Part shown: positions 53,603-63,097 of the stretch, piece after piece
Position numbering within the stretch: position 1 is the first letter of the stretch
How the letters are laid out: every line of letters begins with the position of its first letter
Translations under genes and position numbers: made by a program
Notes under the pieces: model-generated
What the model was told of the DNA's origin: nothing
Database searches by the model: none
The model's input: the letters and a program-made list of their open reading frames with translations, nothing else
Assembly: GCA_944392465.1 (NCBI GenBank)
Contig: CALXWR010000002.1
Location: 1 to 63,206, forward strand
DNA length: 63,206 bases
Direction: 5' to 3'
Source of the DNA: an uncultured Clostridia bacterium
GTDB lineage: Bacteria > Bacillota > Clostridia > TANB77 > CAG-508

Positions 53603-54472
53603 TTATGCTGTATCTCTTTTCCAGTAAAACAAATATTGTTGTGCTATTCCCTCTAAATTACCATATTTTTCTTTAGCTAGTTTTTCAATTTCTTTTTTGT
53701 TTACTTTTGTCTCATCTGCATTTTTTATGTACAAATCATTCATTACACGTCTTACCCATACATCAATTGGAAACACATCAAACCTTTTTAAAGTAGAAAA
53801 AAGTAATATACAATCAGCTACTTTAGGTCCAACTCCAGATAAGGTTAGAAGAGTATCTCTTACTTTTTTAGTATCTTTTTCTTCATGAAGCTTACTTAAA
53901 TCTACTTCTTTGTTTAAAATCTTTTTAGTTGTTTCATAAATCCTAACATCTCTGAATCCTAATCCAAGTCCTCTTAAATCGTCTACTGATGCTTTTGATA
54001 AACTTTCTATGGTCGGAAAAGTATAATATTCTCTATCTTTCCATACTATTTTATTTCCATATTTCTTTGACATTCTATTTATAATTGTTTTTATTCTAGG
54101 TATATTGTTATTGGCAGATATAATAAATGAAATAATGGTTTCCCATAAATCTTGATTTAATATTCTAATTCCGCTTCCATATTTTATACTATTTGCTAAA
54201 TATTCATCCACTAACGAAAGCTTATTTTTTATTTCTTCATAATTTCTATTTAAGTCAAAGTAATTTATCACTAATTTTTCTAAATTATCCGCACCAAAGC
54301 TTTTAAAAATAATGTTATTATCCACTTTTTCCACATTTATTACATTATTTCCTACAATTCCTGTATAACTACCATTGTCATTTTCATTCCATCTAAAGCA
54401 TTGCCCACATTCAAATATATGCTTTGGTTCAAATGAAGTCACATTTTCTAATACATATTTTTGTTCCTGCAT
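53603..54472 (-). CDS. 8-oxoguanine DNA glycosylase (OGG1 type)
   Basis: This 289-aa base excision repair enzyme has the N-terminal OGG domain (FECGQCFRWNEN), the helix-hairpin-helix TLSGVGPKVADCILLF with catalytic Lys, and Asp in FPIDVWVRRV. Such enzymes remove 8-oxoguanine and have an associated AP lyase. The stop lies 12 nt before addB, so the two repair genes are likely cotranscribed. The start is at 54472 with AAAGGA upstream. Confidence 0.93.
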   Translation of the reverse strand: MQEQKYVLENVTSFEPKHIFECGQCFRWNENDNGSYTGIVGNNVINVEKVDNNIIFKSFGADNLEKLVINYFDLNRNYEEIKNKLSLVDEYLANSIKYGSGIRILNQDLWETIISFIISANNNIPRIKTIINRMSKKYGNKIVWKDREYYTFPTIESLSKASVDDLRGLGLGFRDVRIYETTKKILNKEVDLSKLHEEKDTKKVRDTLLTLSGVGPKVADCILLFSTLKRFDVFPIDVWVRRVMNDLYIKNADETKVNKKEIEKLAKEKYGNLEGIAQQYLFYWKRDTA

Positions 54473-54498
54473 TTAATATTTTATCCTTTCAATATTTT

Positions 54499-55368
54499 TT
54501 AGGCCTTATTTAATTTAAAACCTTTACCCCATGCTTCTCTAGCATTTGATATAACTATAAAAGCTCTTTTGTCTATACTTTGTACTATTTGTTGTATTTT
54601 TACTACTTCTCCTCTTGATGCAACACACCAAAGCATCATTTTATCTTCATTGGTATACATACCTTTTGCATATATTCCTGTGCTTCCTCTTTCTATGTTT
54701 TTACCAATCTCAGTTGCAATTTCTTCATATTTATCTGAAACAATAAATAATGTTTTCGTAAAATAAACACCTTCGAAAACTATATCAATCATTTTGCCCA
54801 TTAAATAAATTGCTATAGCTGAATAAAGACCTACTTCAACTTCTTTAAAGAATAAAACATTTAAAATAATTATTCCTATATCTATAAAAACTATAAGGTT
54901 ACTTGTTCTAAAATGTGGTTTAAAGGCTTTTATTATATATGTTAATAAATCTGTTCCTCCTGTTGATGCACTTGCTTTTAATACAATAGCTGTTCCTAGT
55001 CCACTTAATATTCCACCATAAATACATGCTAGAAATCTATCTTCTGTAAGAGGATTAAATTTTTCTAACAAATCAATAAAAATTGATAAAATTACAGTTC
55101 CACATATTCCTTTTATGGCAACTTCTTTTCCTACTTTTATAAATGTTAAAATAAATAATGGAATATTTAAAATAATCATAAAAGTACCAACAGGTATATT
55201 AAATAAATAATATGTTATAGTTGCAATACCTGCAAATCCTCCTGATGATAATTGATTTGGTAATAAGAATTGAGATGTTCCTGCGGCAATTAAAAAGCAT
55301 CCTATTATTATAAAAATACTTTCTTTTAATATTTTTTTTGCTAAAATCTTTTTTCTATTATTACTCAT
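54499..55368 (-). CDS. YitT family membrane protein
   Basis: This 289-aa protein has five or six N-terminal helices (YitT membrane domain; GGFAGIATITYYLFNIPVG, STGGTDLLTYIIKAF) and a C-terminal cytosolic DUF2179 domain (GIYAKGMYTNEDKMMLWCV, DKRAFIVISNAREAWGKGF). The family has been proposed as small-molecule transporters or regulators, but its function is unknown. It lies 12 nt after the radical SAM gene stop and likely belongs to the same operon. Confidence 0.9.
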   Translation of the reverse strand: MSNNRKKILAKKILKESIFIIIGCFLIAAGTSQFLLPNQLSSGGFAGIATITYYLFNIPVGTFMIILNIPLFILTFIKVGKEVAIKGICGTVILSIFIDLLEKFNPLTEDRFLACIYGGILSGLGTAIVLKASASTGGTDLLTYIIKAFKPHFRTSNLIVFIDIGIIILNVLFFKEVEVGLYSAIAIYLMGKMIDIVFEGVYFTKTLFIVSDKYEEIATEIGKNIERGSTGIYAKGMYTNEDKMMLWCVASRGEVVKIQQIVQSIDKRAFIVISNAREAWGKGFKLNKA

Positions 55369-55380
55369 AAATCAACCACC

Positions 55381-56421
55381 TTATTCATATGATTCTAAAA
55401 TTTCTAATTTAAACCTCCCAGGTTTTATTTCATCATTTTTTTCTATAACCACATCTACATCATATGTTTCTTTTAATTTTAAAATATTTTCTTTTTTGTG
55501 TCCTATTATATTGTTTATATTAAAATCATTTGCTATTATTTTTACTTTTTTTACTTTTGCATTTACCTTTTTTATTTGGCTTACTATAGAATCATACCAC
55601 ATGCTAGACTCTACTAGTTGTCTAAATGCTGGATGGTATGGTCCTGCCACAACACTACTTCTCTCAGATTTAGGATCTGATATTTCTTCTGTATTTTGCA
55701 AACCTATTCTAATTACGTTTATTTTATTTCTATTAAATAAATCAACAACTTCCTTGCATCTTTCTACAGCTTGTCCTACTGTTAACGGTGTATATTCACC
55801 TTTATAGTATTCGTCTGCAAGCTCTGTGTCTTTTATAACTAGTACAGGATATATTCGAACTATTTTAGGTTTTAATTTTATTAATTCTTTTGCTGTATTT
55901 ATTTCATCTTGTTTTGTACTTTCTGGTAATCCTACCATCATTTGATGTCCCAAGATAAAGCCAAATCTTCTAATTAATTTAGAAGATTTTATTACATCCT
56001 CTCCTGTATGGCCTCTTTTACATTTACTTAATATATAGTTGTTTGTTGATTGTACTCCTAATTCTATAGTTTTTACATGATATTTTTTCATTCTTTTAAG
56101 TATTTCTTTATCTATACAATCTGGTCTTGTTGATATTCTTATACTATTTACTTTTTTATCTCTAATATATTTTTGTGTTGCTTCTAAAAGCTCTATTTGT
56201 TTTTCTTTTTCTATTGCAGTAAAACTTCCTCCAAAAAAAGCGACTTCAACATATTTATGATTATCTTTAAAGTTTTTTAAATAATACTCTATTGTTTCTT
56301 CTACATCTTTTGCAGTTACCATTTTAGTTTGACCACTTATTCTCTTTTGATTGCAAAAAGTACAATTATTTGGACATCCTAAATGTGGTACAAATATTGG
56401 TATTATATATTCTTTTTTCAT
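55381..56421 (-). CDS. Radical SAM protein, Elp3-like
   Basis: This 346-aa protein carries the FeS-cluster motif CPNNCTFCNQ near residue 16, then FFGGSFT, RISTRPDCID, ELGVQSTN and GHQMMVGLPEST, the pattern of the elongator protein 3-type radical SAM core, but lacks the GNAT domain of true Elp3. Such genes are widely found next to rnc in Clostridia. It is probably a SAM-dependent RNA or protein modifier; the substrate is unknown. Confidence 0.88.
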   Translation of the reverse strand: MKKEYIIPIFVPHLGCPNNCTFCNQKRISGQTKMVTAKDVEETIEYYLKNFKDNHKYVEVAFFGGSFTAIEKEKQIELLEATQKYIRDKKVNSIRISTRPDCIDKEILKRMKKYHVKTIELGVQSTNNYILSKCKRGHTGEDVIKSSKLIRRFGFILGHQMMVGLPESTKQDEINTAKELIKLKPKIVRIYPVLVIKDTELADEYYKGEYTPLTVGQAVERCKEVVDLFNRNKINVIRIGLQNTEEISDPKSERSSVVAGPYHPAFRQLVESSMWYDSIVSQIKKVNAKVKKVKIIANDFNINNIIGHKKENILKLKETYDVDVVIEKNDEIKPGRFKLEILESYE

Positions 56422-56485
56422 ATATTAAAGTCACCATCCTTCTATTATATATTTACTAATAAATTATGATATATATCTTAATTTA

Positions 56486-57160
56486 TTACTTTAACTTTTG
56501 TAATGCTTTTCCTGCCGCATCCATCTCTGCATGTTTTTTTGTTTTTCCTTCTCCAATTGCAAGCTCTTTTCCATTTACTTCAACTTTAACTGTAAATACC
56601 TTATCATGGTCTGGTCCAGATTCTTTTATAACTGTATATTTTATAGAAACGCCTCCATTTTCTTGAAGCTTTTCTTGTAAAACTGTTTTATGGTCTTTCA
56701 TTCCTACATGTCTGCTTGATTTTTCTATTGCGTTTTTCAAATTTGATATTATAAATTTTTCAGCTTCTTTTAGCCCTCCATCAAAATATATAGCTGCTAT
56801 TGTTGCTTCTATACTATCTGCTTGAATTGCAGGTTTTAAATTACCTTTATTATGTGTTTCACTTTTTCCAACTAAGATAAAATCACTAAAATGATGTGTA
56901 ACAGCAATATTATATAAACTATCTTCACATACAACTTCTGCTCTAACTTTAGTCATTTCACCTTCTTTTAGATTTTTGTAATTATTAAATATGTATTTAC
57001 TTGATATAAATTCAAGTATGCTATCTCCTAAAAACTCTAATTTTTCATTGCTTTCTATTTTTCTTTCATACGCATATGATGTATGAGTTAAAGCTTGTTT
57101 TAAAAGCTCTTTATTTTTAAATGTGTAGCCAATGCTTTTTTCCAGTTTCTCAAATTTCAT
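56486..57160 (-). CDS. rnc: Ribonuclease III
   Basis: This 224-aa dsRNA endonuclease processes rRNA precursors and structured mRNAs. The signature NEKLEFLGDSILEFISS, the second acidic site (DSIEATIAAIYFDGG) and a C-terminal dsRBD (HKTVLQEKLQENGG to KKHAEMDAAGKALQKL) are complete. The start follows GGAAAGGAAAG. It belongs to the plsX-acpP-rnc order common in bacteria. Confidence 0.96.
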   Translation of the reverse strand: MKFEKLEKSIGYTFKNKELLKQALTHTSYAYERKIESNEKLEFLGDSILEFISSKYIFNNYKNLKEGEMTKVRAEVVCEDSLYNIAVTHHFSDFILVGKSETHNKGNLKPAIQADSIEATIAAIYFDGGLKEAEKFIISNLKNAIEKSSRHVGMKDHKTVLQEKLQENGGVSIKYTVIKESGPDHDKVFTVKVEVNGKELAIGEGKTKKHAEMDAAGKALQKLK

Positions 57161-57405
57161 TTTTCTTTCCTTTCCGACTAGTTTAATTAAACAGTTATAT
57201 TATACACCTTTTTTAGATAAAAAAAAAGAGATTTATATAAAAGATTTTCCGCATAATTCGACTTTTTTTGCTTTTACAGTTATTGAATAAACCAATGGCT
57301 GTTCTTGTTAGTTTTTTTAGTCTTTTTATGTAACAAGATTTTTCTAGAAATTTTTTTCTACGCAAAAAAAATCAATGCAATCTTTAGATTACTCTGCTTT
57401 TGTTA

Positions 57406-57648
57406 TTATGCTACATGATCTTTTATATAATCAACTACATCTGCTACAGAAACTACCTTTTCTGCATCTGCATCTGGAATTTCTATATCAAATTCTTCTT
57501 CAAGGGCCATAATTAATTCTACTATATCTAGTGAATCAGCTCCTAAGTCATCTATAAATGATGCTTCCATTGTAACTGCTGTTTCAGCTACACCTAATTG
57601 TTCAACTATAATTCCTTTTACTTTTTCAAAAACTTCTTCTGAACTCAT
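57406..57648 (-). CDS. acpP: Acyl carrier protein
   Basis: This 80-aa carrier of fatty acyl chains is attached by phosphopantetheine at the Ser in [15 protein letters not shown]. It is strongly acidic, with the canonical [10 protein letters not shown] helix. The ATG at 57648 ([10 protein letters not shown]) is preferred to the frame start at 57660, which overlaps the AGGGAGGTGA ribosome binding site. No fab biosynthetic gene lies nearby, only plsX. Confidence 0.95.
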   Translation of the reverse strand: MSSEEVFEKVKGIIVEQLGVAETAVTMEASFIDDLGADSLDIVELIMALEEEFDIEIPDADAEKVVSVADVVDYIKDHVA

Positions 57649-57876
57649 TAATAAGTTCACCTCCCTTAAATATCTTCATATTCTTTTCTACCTAACAATA
57701 ATACATATTAATTTAATTGTCAATATTTTTTACAAATTTTATTAAAATATTTCTAAAAGTATTGGTATTTCAATATTTTTAGTGTAAAAATTATTTTAAA
57801 TCTTTTTGAACTCATCATTCTAAAATGTGGTTTTTTTCTTATTATACCTTTATAAATTATTATTATTTTATATCTA

Positions 57877-58920
57877 TTACTCTTCATTTGCTTTTTCTTC
57901 TGGTTTCTTTTCAAATGCTTCTATCATTTTATCTACAGCTTTATTTTCAACAAATTGTTCTGCTTGTTTTATTGTAAACTCAAATAATTTTTCATCACTA
58001 CTTCCATGAGCTTTTACAACTGGTTTTTTTACTCCTAAGAAAAGTGCTCCACCATATTCTTTATAGTCAACCGTTTTGGCAAATCTCTTTATTGCTGGTA
58101 AACATGGAACTGCTGCTAATTTTGTAAGTATATTTCTCTTTAAGCTTTCTGATAAACTCCTTTTTACAAATTTTCCAAGACCTTCTATAGATTTTAAAAA
58201 TACGTTTCCTGTAAAGCCATCTGTAACTACAACATCAATTTCACCAGAAAAAGCATCTCTTCCTTCTACATTTCCAACAAAATTAATATCAAGTTTTTCT
58301 GCATTTTCTTTTAACAATTTATAACTCTCTTTTGTTAGTTCATTTCCCTTTGTTTCTTCTGTGCCAATATTTAGTAAACCTACTGCAGGACTTTCCATGT
58401 TAAAAGTATTTTTCAAATAAATGCTTGCCATTTGTGCAAATTGTAATAAATTAATTGGCTTACAATTGGTATTGGAACCACAATCCATAAGAAGTAATCT
58501 ACTTTTATAAGCTGGTAGTATTCCAGCTAAAGCAGGTCTATCAATCCCTTTAATTCTTCCTACTAATAGTGTCGCACCAGTAAGAAGTGCCCCTGAATTT
58601 CCTGCAGAAATAAACACATCTCCTTCACCAGATTTTAGCATATTAAACCCTACAACCATAGAAGAATCCTTTTTATGCTTTATAGCTTGTGTTGGTATAT
58701 CTTCCATCTCAATTGTTTCTGTTGCATTTTTTATGCTAAGTCTAGGTGATATATCATTTATATTATCTTTTCCATATAGTTCTTTTATTCTTTGTTTTAT
58801 AATTTCTTCTTTTCCTATTAATACAACTTTTGCAGATATTTGATTAATTGCTTTTACTGCACCTTTAATATTAGCATCAGGAGCATTGTCTCCTCCCATT
58901 GCATCAAGTAAAATAATCAT
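57877..58920 (-). CDS. plsX: Phosphate acyltransferase PlsX
   Basis: This 347-aa enzyme converts acyl-ACP to acyl-phosphate for phospholipid synthesis with PlsY. It shows the family start IILLDAMGGDNAPDANIKG, then SAGNSGALLTGATLLVGRI and VVTDGFTGNVFLKS. The length is typical. It lies upstream of acpP on the same strand with a 228-nt gap. There is no FapR-type operator that I can identify. Confidence 0.96.
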   Translation of the reverse strand: MIILLDAMGGDNAPDANIKGAVKAINQISAKVVLIGKEEIIKQRIKELYGKDNINDISPRLSIKNATETIEMEDIPTQAIKHKKDSSMVVGFNMLKSGEGDVFISAGNSGALLTGATLLVGRIKGIDRPALAGILPAYKSRLLLMDCGSNTNCKPINLLQFAQMASIYLKNTFNMESPAVGLLNIGTEETKGNELTKESYKLLKENAEKLDINFVGNVEGRDAFSGEIDVVVTDGFTGNVFLKSIEGLGKFVKRSLSESLKRNILTKLAAVPCLPAIKRFAKTVDYKEYGGALFLGVKKPVVKAHGSSDEKLFEFTIKQAEQFVENKAVDKMIEAFEKKPEEKANEE

Positions 58921-59024
58921 ATTTCATCCTCCAATACATATTGTTGCATATTTTTAATTCAAGTCTATTTTTTCAAATTATATTTTATTACTTAAATTCC
59001 TCAAAGTCAATTATTTTATTGTAT

Positions 59025-59063
59025 AAAAAAGCAAACAAGGATGTAATTTAAAATCACATCCTT
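59025..59063 (-). terminator. Terminator of the M23 peptidase gene
   Basis: AAGGATGT pairs with ACATCCTT. On the minus strand it is followed by GTTTGCTTTTTT, and on the plus strand by ATTTTTTT, so it may act in both directions. Confidence 0.7.
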
Positions 59064-59107
59064 ATTTTTTTATTTTTTGTTAGTTTTATAGCCTTTTTTG
59101 CAATTTA

Positions 59108-60094
59108 CTAATTATATAAATAATTTTGTGGGTTAACCTCGCTTCCATTTACTCTTACCTCAAAGTGTAAGTGGTTACCAGTTGAATTTCCTGTTGAACC
59201 CACAGCAGCTATAGTATCACCTGCTTCTATTTTTTGCCCTGTAGAAACATATAACTTACTACAATGTCCATAATATGTTTCTATACCATTACCGTGTGAC
59301 ATTTTAACAACATATCCATATCCACCACTATATCCTGCAAATTTTACTGTACCACTTGCTGCTGCTTTTATAGCTGTTCCATATGGTGCTGCTATGTCCA
59401 GTCCTGTATGTCCACTTGATCTTATACTTTCCCTGTTTCCAAATCTGGATGTTATAATTCCAGATACTGGTGTCACTTGTAAATATACACCTTGTACTGT
59501 ATGAGATTCTCTTTCTCTTTTTTTGGCTTCTTCTTTTTCTTTTTTCTCTACTGCTGTTTCTATAGCTTTATTAATAGTTTTTTTAGCAACCTTAACTGTA
59601 TCTACATCTTTTTTGTCAGTCGTTATTACATTCTTTATACCTATTTTTAAATCTATATCGTCTTCATATTTTTCTGTCATTTCATCTACTAAATCTTCAG
59701 CTTTTTCTAAGCTTGTTAAAATGGATTTTTGTTTACCATTTAAAGTCACGGCATATAATTCATAGGTTGTTTCAGAATCGTCTTCTAGTTTAGCAAGTAT
59801 TGCCTCTTCATTTGTTTGCTCTGATTTATCAACTAAAGTAAGCTTATATTCTGGCATATTTTTTATTGTTGTATATAATTTTGCAGTTTCTTCTTTATTC
59901 ACTATTTCACTTATTTTTGCTTCAAATCCATCTTTGTCAGCAACATATCCTACTTTTTCGCCTGCAATTGTTACTTCACAAACTATGTTGAATTTGAATA
60001 AAACAATTATTGTTAATATAAACAGTGCAATCGCTACTATATTTATAAGCCCTATTATCTCTTTTGTGTAGTATTTAATTTTCCTGTTTAAAAT
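59108..60094 (-). CDS. Membrane-anchored M23 peptidoglycan endopeptidase, apparent AUU start
   Basis: The C-terminal M23 domain is complete: GHTGLDIAAP (zinc His/Asp), YYGHCSKL and NHLHFEVRVNG (zinc HxH). The open frame extends beyond the GTG at 59902: codons upstream encode LNRKIKYYTKEIIGLINI and a transmembrane helix (INIVAIALFILTIIVLF), then the extracellular VTIAGEKVGYVADKDGF. No ATG, GTG or TTG precedes this part. An ATT at 60094 sits 9 nt after AAGGAGAG, so it may be a rare AUU start, or an ATG lost by error. The likely role is cell-wall remodelling. It resembles the SpoIIQ group in topology only. Confidence 0.8.
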   Translation of the reverse strand: MLNRKIKYYTKEIIGLINIVAIALFILTIIVLFKFNIVCEVTIAGEKVGYVADKDGFEAKISEIVNKEETAKLYTTIKNMPEYKLTLVDKSEQTNEEAILAKLEDDSETTYELYAVTLNGKQKSILTSLEKAEDLVDEMTEKYEDDIDLKIGIKNVITTDKKDVDTVKVAKKTINKAIETAVEKKEKEEAKKRERESHTVQGVYLQVTPVSGIITSRFGNRESIRSSGHTGLDIAAPYGTAIKAAASGTVKFAGYSGGYGYVVKMSHGNGIETYYGHCSKLYVSTGQKIEAGDTIAAVGSTGNSTGNHLHFEVRVNGSEVNPQNYLYN

Positions 60095-60341
60095 AAAAAT
60101 TCACTCTCCTTCTTTTGACGTGACAAATTTTATTATACTATATATTTTATTCAATTTCAAATTATATATTCTTTTCTCTCGCATTTTTGACATTTTTTAA
60201 CCATTTGATTAATTTTTCATTCTAATTTATTCCATAGTTTCCTTATTTTTACTCCGTTTTTCTCCATTTTTCTCGCTTTTTCATAGGTTGACTTTTACTA
60301 TTATATGCTATTTTTTAGTAAAATGATATTAATTTAGGTAT

Positions 60342-63029
60342 TTATATTTTATTTTGACCTATAGTATATGAATATACTCTTTTGCCAAATTTCAATTCAT
60401 TTAATTTCTTTTGAGCTTCCACTATAATAAGTGGCAATATAGATATTCCTAAAGTATATAACCATTGAATTCCATTTAAAGGAACTAATTTAAATATATC
60501 TGCAAATACTGGAATCATTACTACTCCAATTTGAAGTAATGCTCCTAATATAAATGAAAAAATCAAATATTTATTTTCAAATAATCCAACTGAAAATATA
60601 GATTCATCGCTTTTTACATTAAAGCTATGTACTAACTCTAAAAGTCCTAGTGCTACAAAAGCCATGCTTCTTCCCACTTCTACACCATATAAATTATTTC
60701 CTATCATAAAAGCTAGTAATGTAAGCATACCAAGCATTACACCTTCTATTAATATTTTCCCCCATAAACCATCTGCAAATATTCCTTTCTTACTGTCTCT
60801 TGGTTTTTTGTTCATTATATCTTTATCTGGTGGTTCTAATCCAATTGCAATCGCTGGTAGTGAATCTGTAACTAAGTTAATCCATAATAATTGGATAGCA
60901 AGGAGTGGTGTTTTTACTCCTAATAATAATCCCATAAATATAGTTACAATCTCCCCAATATTAGTTGCAATTAAAAAATGCACAGCTTTTTTTATGTTTT
61001 CAAAAATATTTCTGCCTTCTTTTACTGCTCCTACAATTGTAACAAAATTATCATCTGTTAAAATCATGTCAGAAGCATTTTTAGCAACATCTGTCCCATT
61101 TTTGCCCATAGCTATTCCTATATCAGCTCTTTTTAGAGCTGGTGCATCATTTACGCCATCACCAGTCATAGCAACTACTGCTCCGGTTTTTTGGAATGCC
61201 TCTACAATTCTCACTTTATGTTCTGGTGAAACTCTTGCAAAAACTGAATACTTAAAAATATTTTTCTCAAACTCTTTTTGTGAGATTTTCTCTAATTCTT
61301 GTCCTGTTATAGATAAATCCCCTTTTTTTAATATTCCTATCTCCTTAGCTATTGCTTTTGCAGTTGCAATATGATCTCCTGTGATCATTACAGTTTTTAT
61401 TCCTGCACTTTGGCAATTAGCTACAGCCTCTTTCACTCCTTCCCTTGGAGGGTCTATCATACCTATTAAACCTATAAATATTAAATTATTTTCAATACTT
61501 TCTGAATCTATTTGTGTTGGCAATCTTGGCATTTGTGAATATGCTACTGCTATAACCCTTAGTGCATTATCAGCCATCATAGTGTTCATCTTTTCAATAT
61601 TGTGTATTACCTTACTATCTATATTGTATACTTTTCCATTAGAATAGTATTTTGTACATTTTTGCAGTAAATCATCTGGTGCCCCTTTAGTAATATTTAA
61701 AAATTTATCTTGCAAATTAGGCAATATATTGTTTATGCCATAATCAGTATTTAAATCAATTTTATGTATTGTACTCATCATCTTTCTATTTGAGTCAAAT
61801 GGTATATCGCCTATTCTAGTAAATTTTTGATAAAGCCTTTCTTTATATTTTCCTAACATTTTAGCAGCATTTACAATTGCAAGCTCTGTAGCTTCTCCAA
61901 CCTCACCTTCCACATCTGTACACATAGTCCCTAACTCTAAAATAATATTTTTTTGAAGCTCTGAACACTCGCCATTTACATCCATTACTTTTTTTACTTG
62001 CATTTTATTTTGAGTTAGAGTACCGGTTTTATCCGAACAAATTACACTACTACTTCCTAAAGTTTCAACTGCAGGCAATTTTCTTATTATGCTGTTCTTT
62101 TTTGCCATTCTCGTTACCCCAATAGATAACATTATTGTTACTATTGCAGGAAGACCTTCCGGAATTGCCGCTACAGCAAGTCCTACTGATGTCATAAACA
62201 TTTCAACTGGTGGAATCTTTTTTAAAACTCCAATTACAAATATAATAGCACAAATTGCTAAACACGCTGTACCTAAAGTCTTTCCAACCTCTCCTAATTT
62301 CTTTTGTATAGGTGTTTCTGGTGCTTCATTATTTATAATCATATTAGCTATTTTACCAACTTTAGTATTCATTCCTATTTCTGTTACAATTCCCTCAGCA
62401 TGTCCATTTACTACTATAGTATTGGCAAAAGCCATATTAATTGTATCACCTATAGGTGTGTTTTCTTCTAATAAAACATCTGCATCTTTATCTACTGGAA
62501 CCGTTTCCCCTGTTAAACTAGATTCCTCTATTTTTAAATTAGAACTGTTTATTAGCCTACAATCTGCTGGCACAAAATTGCCAGCTTCTAGCAATACAAT
62601 ATCACCTGGCACAATTTCTGACCCTCTTATTGTTAGTATTCTACCATTTCTCCTTACTTTAGCCATAGGTGCAGACATATTTTTTAGTGCTTCAAGCGAT
62701 TTTTCTGCCTTCGCCTCCTGAACCACACCCATAATAGCATTTAACACAACAATAGAAATAATAATAATAGAATCTATGTAATCATTTGCTCCTTGCCAAA
62801 ACGACACCAGAGCTGAAATAATCGCAGCAACAATGAGAATAATAATCATAAAATCATTAAATTGCTTTAAAAATCTTATGAATAAATTATCTTTCTTCTG
62901 CTTTTCTAATTTATTCTCTCCAAACTCTTTTTGCCTATTCAAAGCCTCTTCTTTAGTTAATCCCTTATCTATGTTTGTCCTAAATTTTCTCTCAATTTCA
63001 TGTATATTAAAAGACTGCCACATATACAT
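60342..63029 (-). CDS. Calcium-type P-type ATPase (P2A)
   Basis: This roughly 895-aa cation pump has an actuator SLTGETVPV, phosphorylation site SDKTGTLTQN, MTGDGVNDAPALK and ten membrane helices. SERCA-like Ca2+ ligands are conserved: PEGLP in M4, NIGE in M5 and NLVTDSLPA in M6, with DxxD-type spacing. It would export Ca2+ from the cytoplasm. I start it at 63029 (MYMWQSF), with AAAGGAG upstream. There is no obvious terminator after the stop. Confidence 0.94.
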   Translation of the reverse strand: MYMWQSFNIHEIERKFRTNIDKGLTKEEALNRQKEFGENKLEKQKKDNLFIRFLKQFNDFMIIILIVAAIISALVSFWQGANDYIDSIIIISIVVLNAIMGVVQEAKAEKSLEALKNMSAPMAKVRRNGRILTIRGSEIVPGDIVLLEAGNFVPADCRLINSSNLKIEESSLTGETVPVDKDADVLLEENTPIGDTINMAFANTIVVNGHAEGIVTEIGMNTKVGKIANMIINNEAPETPIQKKLGEVGKTLGTACLAICAIIFVIGVLKKIPPVEMFMTSVGLAVAAIPEGLPAIVTIMLSIGVTRMAKKNSIIRKLPAVETLGSSSVICSDKTGTLTQNKMQVKKVMDVNGECSELQKNIILELGTMCTDVEGEVGEATELAIVNAAKMLGKYKERLYQKFTRIGDIPFDSNRKMMSTIHKIDLNTDYGINNILPNLQDKFLNITKGAPDDLLQKCTKYYSNGKVYNIDSKVIHNIEKMNTMMADNALRVIAVAYSQMPRLPTQIDSESIENNLIFIGLIGMIDPPREGVKEAVANCQSAGIKTVMITGDHIATAKAIAKEIGILKKGDLSITGQELEKISQKEFEKNIFKYSVFARVSPEHKVRIVEAFQKTGAVVAMTGDGVNDAPALKRADIGIAMGKNGTDVAKNASDMILTDDNFVTIVGAVKEGRNIFENIKKAVHFLIATNIGEIVTIFMGLLLGVKTPLLAIQLLWINLVTDSLPAIAIGLEPPDKDIMNKKPRDSKKGIFADGLWGKILIEGVMLGMLTLLAFMIGNNLYGVEVGRSMAFVALGLLELVHSFNVKSDESIFSVGLFENKYLIFSFILGALLQIGVVMIPVFADIFKLVPLNGIQWLYTLGISILPLIIVEAQKKLNELKFGKRVYSYTIGQNKI

Positions 63030-63097
63030 CAACTCTCCTTTGTAAAAAAGTTTATATTAATATATATGCATGCAGTCTTAAAATTATGACAAAAATA

